DNA of 64,000 nucleotides. Source: Oceanibium sediminis. Its GTDB lineage: Bacteria > Pseudomonadota > Alphaproteobacteria > Rhodobacterales > Rhodobacteraceae. Positions within the stretch are counted from its first letter, which is position 1. Each line of letters begins with the position of its first letter. The stretch lies in assembly GCF_003265325.1 (NCBI RefSeq), contig NZ_QGNX01000001.1, positions 310,001 through 374,000 of the forward strand, in the 5' to 3' direction. The notes under the pieces were generated by a model, which searched no databases, was not told the origin of the DNA, and was given only the letters and a program-made list of their open reading frames with translations. Made by a program: the position numbers and the translations under genes. Positions 45,038 through 52,089 of the stretch are shown piece after piece.

Positions 45038-45777
45038 CCGCCGTCCACATTGATGACCTGCCCGGTCACGAAACCCGCCCGTTCGTCCGAGGCGAGGAAC
45101 GCCACCGCTTCCGCGATGTCGCGCGCCGCACCCAGGCGGCGCAGGGGCGTGGCCTTGGCCGCCGCCTCAAGATAGGCATCGTCGATGTCGCCGTTTTCGG
45201 ACAGGGCGAGCATCTGCCCGCTTTCGATCAGCCCGATGCCGACACCATTGGCGCGGATGCCGAAACGCCCCTCTTCCTTGGCGATCCCGCTCATCAGCGC
45301 GCCGACCCCGGCCTTGGGCACGACCGACAACCCGTCGGCGGGCGCGTAGCGCACCTGCGCCGCGCTTTGGCAGGCGACGACGTTGCCGCGGGTTTCCCGC
45401 AGGTCCGGCAGGCAGGCGTGCAGCAGGTTGAAGAAGCCAAAGGTATCGCTCAGCAGGTGGGATTTCATCTGCGCGGGCGTCACCTTGGACAGGTGGCGCA
45501 GCGGCACCAGCGGCCCGGCGGCGTAGACTAGACAACCGGGCGCGCCATGGGCGCTGCGCACCGCCTCGGCGGTGGCAAGGACCGCGTCCGTATCCGCCAG
45601 GTCCACCTGGTGGATCGAGGCGTCCCGCCCCAGGGCGCGAATATCCCCTGCGACAGCTTCGGCCCGGTCGGAGCGGCTGTGGTAGGTCAGCGCGATGTCC
45701 CAGCCCTCCCGGGCCAGGACGCGGGCGATCTCGGCGCCAATGCCGCCGGAACCGCCAACAACGAAAGCCGTGCTCAT
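45025..45777 (-). CDS. SDR-family protein lacking the catalytic Tyr
   Basis: 250-residue Rossmann SDR with VGGSGGIGAEIARVLA and a C-terminal GQVINVDGGYGV. Where the YxxxK motif should stand it has SVVPK (ADGLSVVPKAGVGALMSG), so the Lys remains but the Tyr is Ser. It may be a non-canonical reductase or act on CoA esters with another base. It overlaps ipdB by 4 bp and ends the ipdA-ipdB-SDR operon, implying a role coupled to ring-C opening. Confidence 0.8.
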   Translation of the reverse strand: MSTAFVVGGSGGIGAEIARVLAREGWDIALTYHSRSDRAEAVAGDIRALGRDASIHQVDLADTDAVLATAEAVRSAHGAPGCLVYAAGPLVPLRHLSKVTPAQMKSHLLSDTFGFFNLLHACLPDLRETRGNVVACQSAAQVRYAPADGLSVVPKAGVGALMSGIAKEEGRFGIRANGVGIGLIESGQMLALSENGDIDDAYLEAAAKATPLRRLGAARDIAEAVAFLASDERAGFVTGQVINVDGGYGV

Positions 45778-46574
45778 GCAGCTTCCTGGCGCACGCCCGG
45801 CGGGTCACCCTTGATCGCGCGGGCGCGCAGGTTGTCCGGGTCGAGCTGGCGGATGATCTGAAGCTCCTCGTCGATCGGCACGGCGGTGACGGCCATGCCC
45901 GGCGCCCTGAGCAGCTCGAACCCGGTGGCGTCGGCCACCTCTTCGAAGCTCACGCCGGGATGCAGGCTGAGGACCTGGGCGGCGTTGTCCGGCCCCTTGA
46001 AGTCCATCACGCAGAGCGGCGTCACCACCAGCGCGATATCGACCTCGGGGCGTTTCGCGCCTTCGGGCACAAGCCGGTCAGAATAGCCGGCGGAGGACAC
46101 GACATCCACCTCGCCCGGCACGAAGGTGCGCCTGTCATGGGACGTCACCAGCATGGAGTTGCGGTGGCTGATCGAGTTCCCCGGAAAGCCGCGCACGCCC
46201 AGAAGCTGTACCTTCGGCGCGTTGAAATCGCCAAGGCACGAGATGTTGGACTGCGCGAAACGGTCGATCTGAACCGGGGTGACCATGGCGTGACGACGGC
46301 CGCTCCAGAGGGATTCGAAGACGCGGTGATAGGGCATCCAGCCGGACGCGCCGGGGCGATCCTCAAGCGCGACATTCAGCGGCAGCGGGGTTTCCAGCGC
46401 GTAAGCCTCGCCGTCGGACAGCATCAGCTTCTCGTTCAGGGTCAGCTTGGCCAGGCCGGCGGCGATCCGCGGCAGGGTGCCGATGCCGTTGGCCATGACT
46501 TCCCCGTCATTGGCAAAGGCGCGGGCAGCGGCCGAGATCATCAGTTCAGCCAGGGTAAACGTGTCGGTGCTCAT
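45774..46574 (-). CDS. ipdB: IpdB, beta subunit of the ring-C-opening hydrolase
   Basis: 266-residue class I CoA-transferase-fold subunit (FTLAELMISAAARAFANDGEV, seen as TLAELMISAAARAFA; GTLPRIAAGLAKLTL; VDVVSSAGYSDRLVPEGAKRP seen in part; ITQ-like CVMDFKG). In Mycobacterium IpdAB hydrolyses the ring-C cyclohexenone of COCHEA-CoA rather than transferring CoA. It is 9 bp after ipdA and overlaps the SDR by 4 bp. Assignment relies on IpdA/IpdB pairing plus IpdC, IpdF and EchA20 neighbours. Confidence 0.84.
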   Translation of the reverse strand: MSTDTFTLAELMISAAARAFANDGEVMANGIGTLPRIAAGLAKLTLNEKLMLSDGEAYALETPLPLNVALEDRPGASGWMPYHRVFESLWSGRRHAMVTPVQIDRFAQSNISCLGDFNAPKVQLLGVRGFPGNSISHRNSMLVTSHDRRTFVPGEVDVVSSAGYSDRLVPEGAKRPEVDIALVVTPLCVMDFKGPDNAAQVLSLHPGVSFEEVADATGFELLRAPGMAVTAVPIDEELQIIRQLDPDNLRARAIKGDPPGVRQEAA

Positions 46575-46583
46575 GTCGATACC

Positions 46584-47462
46584 TCAGAATTGCGGGATCG
46601 GCAGGCGCGCGACGGCATCCGCACCCCCGACGTTGTCAAGATAGGCGGCCTCGCTGTCGGCCACGAAGTCCTGCATGTAACGCGCCCAGCCATCGTCCTC
46701 GCGGGCGGTGGCGCCATAGGCCTTCAGATGCGCCATGTCCCAGCCATAGGCGTCATGGGCGGTGGTCGGATGCGCGCCCAGAGGGGCGTTGACGACCGCC
46801 TGCACCATAGTCCGGTCGAACAGGCTGGATTTCACGGTGTCGGGGTGGCTGACGTCCATCCGGTCGCACAGCGACTCTGTGCTGGCGATCACCTTGTCCG
46901 CGGCGCGCGCGATCAGGTTGTCGAAATAGGGGTCCGGCCCGTCGGTCTGCACGTTGCCGAAGCGGTCAGCGCGGCTGACATGCACCAGCGAGACGTCGGT
47001 GCGGATCGCGGGCACGGCGACCAGCGCCTCGCCGTCGCCATAGGGCGAGTTCACCATTTTCAGATGCGGATTGTAGGTCAGCACATCGGTGCCGATGCCG
47101 ATCCGCGTCGGCGCGAAGGGCACACGTTCGGCAGCGGCGCGCAGGCCGATCAGGAACATGCCTTCATCGTATTCGTTGATCTCGACGGCAGCCGCCTCGC
47201 GCGCCTTGCGGAAATAGGGCTCCAGCGGGATATGGTCGAGCGAGACGAAACCGTAGATCAGCTTGCGCACCTTGCCGGCGGCGCACAGCATGCCGACCTC
47301 GGGTCCACCGAAACCGACCAGGGTCAGATCCTTCAGATCGCTGCGCAGGATCTGGCGCACCAGCGCCATCGGCTTGCGCCGCGCGCCCCATCCGCCGATC
47401 CCGATCACCATGCCGTCGCGCAATTCCGCGACGGCATCGGCGAGAGAAGTTTCCTTGTTCAT
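46584..47462 (-). CDS. ipdA: IpdA, alpha subunit of the ring-C-opening hydrolase
   Basis: 292-residue class I CoA-transferase-fold subunit, the same length as mycobacterial IpdA. Typical stretches are GMVIGIGGWGARRKPMALVR, LTLVGFGGPEVGMLCAAGKV and SRADRFGNVQTDGPDPYFD. With IpdB it opens the last steroid ring (ring C). The ATG at 47462 has GGAGACGGG just upstream; the longer frame to 47537 is rejected because it runs through the operator region. Operator copy 5 is 75 bp upstream, so ipdAB has its own promoter inside the ipd gene group. Confidence 0.87.
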   Translation of the reverse strand: MNKETSLADAVAELRDGMVIGIGGWGARRKPMALVRQILRSDLKDLTLVGFGGPEVGMLCAAGKVRKLIYGFVSLDHIPLEPYFRKAREAAAVEINEYDEGMFLIGLRAAAERVPFAPTRIGIGTDVLTYNPHLKMVNSPYGDGEALVAVPAIRTDVSLVHVSRADRFGNVQTDGPDPYFDNLIARAADKVIASTESLCDRMDVSHPDTVKSSLFDRTMVQAVVNAPLGAHPTTAHDAYGWDMAHLKAYGATAREDDGWARYMQDFVADSEAAYLDNVGGADAVARLPIPQF

Positions 47463-47536
47463 TCCCGTCTCCATTCTTGTCCCGGGCGGCGCACCGCCCC
47501 TTGGACCGATACTGCCGCGCGTGGCGGCGGCGTTCA

Positions 47537-47552
47537 TCGTCCAAGGGGACTA
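47537..47552 (-). promoter_or_regulatory. Operator copy 5, ipdA-ipdB-SDR operon
   Basis: TAGTCCCCTTGGACGA followed by TGA, 75 bp before ipdA. A second, inverted copy of its core (CCCCTTGGAC on the plus strand, 47497-47506, against GTCCAAGGGG at 47539-47548) lies 32 bp downstream, so two binding sites or a loop are possible. Confidence 0.75.
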
Positions 47553-47572
47553 AGCAGGAGGATCGGGACGCC

Positions 47573-48037
47573 TCAGGACAGGAAAGCGTAGCGCTGCAAC
47601 GCGTCGGCGACGCAGCCGGGCTTCTCGGCACCCTCGATTTCCATGGTCAGGCGCAGCTTGGTCTGTACCGCGTTATCGCCAACGGGCTTGACCTCGAGGA
47701 TTTCGCCGGTTGCGCGCACACGGCTGCCCACCGGCACCGGCGCGGGGAAGCGCACCCGGTCCACGCCGTAGTTCACGCCCCAGTCAAGGTTGTCGGGCAT
47801 GAACAGGTCCGGCAGAACCATGTTCGTAAGCGACAGCGTCAAGAAGCCATGGGCGATGGTCTTGCCGAAGGGGCCCTTCGCGGCCCGCTCGGGGTCGACG
47901 TGCAGCCACTGGAAATCGCCTGTCGCCTTGGCGAACAGGTCGATCCGCTCCTGGTCGATGGTGATCCACTCGCTGGGGCCGAGGGATGTGCCCACGGCGT
48001 CCATCGCTTCTTGTGCGCTCGAGAATCGAAATGTCAT
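47573..48037 (-). CDS. MaoC-like hotdog hydratase
   Basis: 154-residue MaoC-family protein with the hydratase-2 motif DFQWLHVDPERA (Asp about 41, His about 46) followed by GPFGKTIAHGFLTLS. It would hydrate an enoyl-CoA of the (R)-type. It is the last gene of ipdC-echA20-ipdF-maoC, 11 bp after ipdF, and may serve the beta-oxidation of the linear keto-dioyl-CoA left after ring opening (inference). Confidence 0.83.
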   Translation of the reverse strand: MTFRFSSAQEAMDAVGTSLGPSEWITIDQERIDLFAKATGDFQWLHVDPERAAKGPFGKTIAHGFLTLSLTNMVLPDLFMPDNLDWGVNYGVDRVRFPAPVPVGSRVRATGEILEVKPVGDNAVQTKLRLTMEIEGAEKPGCVADALQRYAFLS

Positions 48038-48048
48038 GGCGTCCCTCC

Positions 48049-48840
48049 TCAGGCGCGCTGGCTGGAGACGGAAAGCACCTCTCCGACCATATAGGATGAA
48101 TAGTCGCTGGCCAGGAACATGATGACGTTCGCCACTTCCCAGACCTCGGCCGCGCGCCCGAAGGCTTCCTGCCCGGCCAGCTTTTCCAGAACTTCCGCCG
48201 GAGCGGATTTCGCCAGGAATTCATGCATCGCGATGGAGGGCGCGACGGCGTTGATCCGGATGCCGTGATCCGCCGCCTCAAGCCCCGAGCAGCGGGTCAG
48301 CGCCATGACACCGGCCTTGGCGGCGGCGTAATGGGCCTGGCCCTTCTGCGCGCGCCAGCCCAGCACGGAAGCGTTGTTGACGATCGCTCCCTTGCCGCGC
48401 GGCATCATCCTGGCAAGTGCTGCACGGGTCATGCGGAAGGTGCCGTTCAGCGTCACGTCCAGCACCTTCAGCCATTCCTCGTCGCTCATCTCGACCACGG
48501 GTTTCAGCCCGCCCAGCCCCGCGTTGTTCACCAGCACGTCGATGCCGGACAGCTTTTTGTCAGCGCTTGCGACCAGCGCCTGCACCTGCTCCTCGACGGT
48601 GACGTCGCACATCTCGGCCAGCACCGGGATCTCCGGGGCGATGGCCTGCAATTCGGCCTGGGCTTCCTGAAGGCGGCGTTCGTGGATGTCGGCGATCATC
48701 AGGGCGCGGGCCCCTTCCTCAACCGCGCGGCGGGCGGTGGCGAAGCCGATACCCTTTCCGGCGGCGGCGGTGATCAGCACCGACTTGTCCTTCAGAAGCC
48801 CGTGTCCGGGCACGTATTCGGGGGCGGTCTTCTGGCTCAT
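48049..48840 (-). CDS. ipdF: IpdF-like SDR (5-hydroxy-HIC-CoA dehydrogenase candidate)
   Basis: 263-residue SDR with LITAAAGKGIGFATARRA, NNAGLGGLKP and catalytic YAAAK (HYAAAKAGVMALTRC). The ending FLASDYSSYMVGEVLSVSSQ is, by recall, nearly identical to mycobacterial IpdF, which oxidises the C5 hydroxyl on the HIP-derived CoA ester before ring-D cleavage. It overlaps echA20 by 4 bp. The atypical cofactor loop (AAGKGIG) is as in that subfamily. Confidence 0.83.
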   Translation of the reverse strand: MSQKTAPEYVPGHGLLKDKSVLITAAAGKGIGFATARRAVEEGARALMIADIHERRLQEAQAELQAIAPEIPVLAEMCDVTVEEQVQALVASADKKLSGIDVLVNNAGLGGLKPVVEMSDEEWLKVLDVTLNGTFRMTRAALARMMPRGKGAIVNNASVLGWRAQKGQAHYAAAKAGVMALTRCSGLEAADHGIRINAVAPSIAMHEFLAKSAPAEVLEKLAGQEAFGRAAEVWEVANVIMFLASDYSSYMVGEVLSVSSQRA

Positions 48841-49613
48841 GCCTTGTCCTTCTTCGCATTGAAATCAGCGGTGCCGCCGGTTTTCACGAAAGCATCGCGC
48901 GCGGCTTGGCTGTCGGCCATCAGGTAGGCCTGGGCGGTGAATCCCTGCTCCCAGCGGTATTGGTCCTCAAGGTCTGCCGCCTCGACCCCGTTCAGGGATT
49001 CCTTGGCCAGCGCGATCATCACGTCGCTTTTCGCGGCGATCTTCGCGGCCATTTCCATCGCGGTGTCGCGCAGCTTTTCGCGCGGCACGACCGCCTCGAT
49101 CCCGCCGTAGAGGGCGGCTTCCTCGGCGGTGATGCTGTCGCCGGTGAAATACATCATGCGCACCTTCTGCAATGGCAGCATCCGACCCAGGTGTGCCCCC
49201 GCGCCCAGCGCGCCGCGGTCCACTTCGGGGACGCCAAATATGGCGTCCTCGGACGCGATCACGATGTCGGCGGAGCCGCAGATGCCGATGCCCCCGCCCA
49301 GCACGTAGCCGTGCGGCGCGGCGATCACCGGCACACGGCCACGATGCAGCGCGCGGAAGGTGTCATAGTTGCCCTTGTTCACGTCGACGATCCGCTCGGG
49401 GTGGGCCTGCAGTTCCTTGATATCGACCCCGGCGCAAAAGCCGCGCCCTTCGGCGCGCAGCACGATGACGCGCACGTCCGGATCGGCGTTCACGCGGTCC
49501 ACCTCGGCGGCCAGCGCGGCCCAGCCGGCGGAGTCCAGCGCGTTCACGGGCGGCGCGTTCAGCACGATTTCCGCGATGTGGTTTTCGATCTGCGTGGTGA
49601 ATGGCCCGCTCAT
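48837..49613 (-). CDS. echA20: EchA20-like ring-D hydrolase (crotonase fold)
   Basis: 258-residue crotonase. Motifs are GRGFCAGVDIKEL, HGYVLGGGIGICGSADI and PEVDRGALGAGAHLGRM. The GVDIKEL and EVDRGALGA strings match, by recall, EchA20 of actinobacteria and its proteobacterial counterpart, which hydrolyse the cyclopentanone ring D of HIEC-CoA. It is coupled by 4-bp overlaps to ipdC upstream and ipdF downstream, an order that follows the pathway. Confidence 0.83.
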   Translation of the reverse strand: MSGPFTTQIENHIAEIVLNAPPVNALDSAGWAALAAEVDRVNADPDVRVIVLRAEGRGFCAGVDIKELQAHPERIVDVNKGNYDTFRALHRGRVPVIAAPHGYVLGGGIGICGSADIVIASEDAIFGVPEVDRGALGAGAHLGRMLPLQKVRMMYFTGDSITAEEAALYGGIEAVVPREKLRDTAMEMAAKIAAKSDVMIALAKESLNGVEAADLEDQYRWEQGFTAQAYLMADSQAARDAFVKTGGTADFNAKKDKA

Positions 49614-50698
49614 GCGGTGTCCTCCTTTTCAGTGCCCGGATGGCAGAGGGCGTCGAGCCGCTCCCGCGCTTCCCCGGCGATACGTTCGATCAGGGCGGAG
49701 CAGGGCTCCAGCCGGTCAATGACAGCGGCCACCTGCCCCGAGGGCAGCAGCCCGTGCCGTGTGTCGCCCGCGACCAGCCCCTTTTCGACCAGCGTCGGCA
49801 GGTTGGGGGCCATCACGGTCGCGGCGAAACCCGCGTCATCCGCATGCATCGACTTCCAGGCGGTTTTCAGCATCTGGCCATAGCCCATACCCTTGCTGCG
49901 GCCCCAGGAATGGGCGTGGCGCAGGCTGGCGATCAGCCGGGTGAGGCCGCGCATCTCGTCCAGGCGGCGCAGCTCCTCGTTCTCGATGAAGCGCTGGGGC
50001 AGCCCGTCCACCGACTTCGTGACCCGGATCACGGCCGGGTCGCCGGTTTCAAGGTAGCGCGCCAGCGTATCGCGGTGCACGGGGCTGTCCTCGGTCAAAA
50101 GGAACCGCGTGCCCATGGCGATGCCGGACGCACCCCAGGCCAGGGCTGCGGCCAGGCCGCGCCCGTCGTGGAAACCACCCGCCGCGACCACCGGCACATC
50201 GACCGCGTCCAGCACCTGCGGCAGCAGAAGCGAGGTCGGGACCGAGCCAGTATGCCCGCCGCCCTCGGCCCCCTGGATGGTGATGACGTTCGCGCCCAGC
50301 TGCACGGCCTTCACCGCGTGTTTCGCGGCCCCCACGGTGGGCATGCAGGTGATGCCCGCTTCGCGGAACCGCCCGATGGTGGCCGCATCCGGCCCACGGC
50401 CATAGCTGACGGCGGCTACGCGGTGCTTCAGGATTTCCTCGATCACCTCGTCGGCATTGGGCTGGAACATGTGGAAGTTGACGCCGAAGGGCCCGTCCGT
50501 GGCGGCTTTCACCGCCTCGATCGCGGGGCCGACTTCGCCCTCGCCCATGGTGGCAGCAGCAAGGAAGCCGAAGCCCCCCGCGTTCGTGGTGGCCGCGACC
50601 AGCCCCGGATCGGCGACCCAGCCCATCGCGGTCTGCACGATCGGATAGCGGCAGCCGAGCGTTCGTGTCAAAGCGGTTTCCAACCCAGGTACGCTCAT
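49610..50698 (-). CDS. ipdC: IpdC-like flavin-dependent (NMO-family) enzyme
   Basis: 362-residue FMN enzyme of the nitronate-monooxygenase/2-nitropropane-dioxygenase fold: YPIVQTAMGWVADPGLVAAT, IQGAEGGGHTGS and VPVVAAGGFHDGRGLAAALA, MGTRFLLTEDSP. Mycobacterial IpdC of similar length is needed for ring C/D breakdown, acting as a reductase or dehydrogenase on the bicyclic CoA ester. First gene of ipdC-echA20-ipdF-maoC; an operator copy is 52 bp upstream. Confidence 0.85.
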   Translation of the reverse strand: MSVPGLETALTRTLGCRYPIVQTAMGWVADPGLVAATTNAGGFGFLAAATMGEGEVGPAIEAVKAATDGPFGVNFHMFQPNADEVIEEILKHRVAAVSYGRGPDAATIGRFREAGITCMPTVGAAKHAVKAVQLGANVITIQGAEGGGHTGSVPTSLLLPQVLDAVDVPVVAAGGFHDGRGLAAALAWGASGIAMGTRFLLTEDSPVHRDTLARYLETGDPAVIRVTKSVDGLPQRFIENEELRRLDEMRGLTRLIASLRHAHSWGRSKGMGYGQMLKTAWKSMHADDAGFAATVMAPNLPTLVEKGLVAGDTRHGLLPSGQVAAVIDRLEPCSALIERIAGEARERLDALCHPGTEKEDTA

Positions 50699-50749
50699 GT
50701 TCTTCCCTTCTCTTTTGCCCCATCAACCGGAACACGCGCCGCGCCACAT

Positions 50750-50765
50750 CGTCCGAATGGACAAA
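50750..50765 (-). promoter_or_regulatory. Operator copy 6, ipdC operon
   Basis: TTGTCCATTCGGACGA followed by TGT, 52 bp before ipdC and 17 bp before the stop codon of the preceding SDR gene. Confidence 0.75.
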
Positions 50766-50781
50766 GGCGCGGCGCAAGGCG

Positions 50782-51540
50782 TCAATGAAAGACGCGTCCG
50801 CCGTTGACCATCAGAACCTGCCCGGTGATGAAACGCGATTTCTCGCTGGCAAGGAACAGGGCGGCGTTGGCGATATCCTCCGGCTCGCACAATTCGCCCA
50901 GCGGGATGGCGTTGCGGGCACGCTCATACGCGTCCTTGGGGATACGCTGCATGGCGCGGGTGTTCGTGGGGCCGGGGCAAATCGCGTTGACGTTGACCTT
51001 ATGGGGACCCAGCTCGCGCGCCAGCGCCCGTGTGAAGCCGAGGACTCCGGATTTCGCCGCCGCGTAGTCCACGGTGCCGATATCGCCGTTGAACGCGCTG
51101 TCGGACGAGATCGATACGATCTTGCCCGCGCCCCGCTCTCGCATCCCCGGCACCACCTGGCGCGAGCAGTGGAGCGTGGCGCGCAGCGAAATGCCGATCA
51201 CGAAGTCCAGCGTCTCCGCCTTGGCGAGGTAGAACTCCGAGTAGTTTTCCCGCGCGGTCTGACCAAGGTTATTGACCAGCGTGTGCACCGGGCCGAAATC
51301 CGCCGCGATCCGGGCGAAATGCGCCTCGACGGTGTCGGTGTCCAGCAGGTCGCCCTCAAGCGTCAGGACGCGGCCGCCATGAGCGCGGGCGGCCTCGGCG
51401 GTTTCGGCCAGCGCGTCGCCGTCGCGGTCCAGCATCGCCAGGTGTGCGCCCTCGGCGGCGAAGCCCAGCGCGATGGCGCGCCCGATCCCGTGCGCCGCCC
51501 CGGTCACCGCCACGATGCTGCCTTCGAATTCCCGTGTCAT
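50782..51540 (-). CDS. SDR-family oxidoreductase
   Basis: 252-residue classical SDR: VTGAAHGIGRAIALGF, NNLGQT, ISSDSAFNGD and catalytic YAAAK (VDYAAAKSGVLGF), C-terminal FITGQVLMVNGGRVF. It is the third gene of the operon fused ACAD-SnoaL-SDR, starting 21 bp after the SnoaL gene. A hydroxysteroid or 3-hydroxyacyl-CoA dehydrogenase role is inferred from context only. Confidence 0.83.
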   Translation of the reverse strand: MTREFEGSIVAVTGAAHGIGRAIALGFAAEGAHLAMLDRDGDALAETAEAARAHGGRVLTLEGDLLDTDTVEAHFARIAADFGPVHTLVNNLGQTARENYSEFYLAKAETLDFVIGISLRATLHCSRQVVPGMRERGAGKIVSISSDSAFNGDIGTVDYAAAKSGVLGFTRALARELGPHKVNVNAICPGPTNTRAMQRIPKDAYERARNAIPLGELCEPEDIANAALFLASEKSRFITGQVLMVNGGRVFH

Positions 51541-51561
51541 TCCCTGTTTCCTTTCATGGTG

Positions 51562-52089
51562 TCATTTCATCGCGGCCAGCAGCGGCAGCACCCCGAAGGA
51601 CGGATCCCCCGGCCCCGCCTGCCCCGGCGGGCTTCCAGCGGCGAAATCGACCTCCGCGCCCGGATCCGCCTGCAAGTGCCGCGCCCAGTCGAGCACGGTG
51701 GTGCGGCGGTAGAACCGCCAGGTCCCGTCGCGCCGCAGGTAATGGTCGAGCGACCGGCTGGAGGTCAGCACGATCCGCCCGTCATGGTGGCGATGCCAGT
51801 TCAGCTTGTGCACCTCGCCCTCGGCCCGGTCGCCGTCCAGCGCGAATTGCGTCTGCACCACGTAGTGGACCGTCGCGTCATAGCGGCTTAGCGCGTCACG
51901 CACGAAGGCGACATAGGCGTCCGGGCCGCCGGTGAACATTTCGCCGTGGCATTCCTCGGCCTCGTCGTCGTAAAGGCGGCGCAGCAGCGCGAAGTCGCGC
52001 CGATCCACGGCGCGGGAATAGGCGGTGAGAAGCCGTTGCAGGCAGTCCACGTCCGCCAGGGCACAGGGGTCACGCCGCGCAAAGCCCAT
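51562..52089 (-). CDS. SnoaL/NTF2-like protein 1
   Basis: 175-residue cone-shaped NTF2-like fold. It keeps a Tyr-x4-Asp pair (LLTAYSRAVDRRD, Tyr about 24, Asp about 29) and a later His in DATVHYVVQ, the layout of the SnoaL-like group that includes bile-acid 7-alpha-dehydratase BaiE. It may be a dehydratase or isomerase for a steroid intermediate (inference). Its start overlaps the stop of the fused ACAD by one base. Confidence 0.78.
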   Translation of the reverse strand: MGFARRDPCALADVDCLQRLLTAYSRAVDRRDFALLRRLYDDEAEECHGEMFTGGPDAYVAFVRDALSRYDATVHYVVQTQFALDGDRAEGEVHKLNWHRHHDGRIVLTSSRSLDHYLRRDGTWRFYRRTTVLDWARHLQADPGAEVDFAAGSPPGQAGPGDPSFGVLPLLAAMK

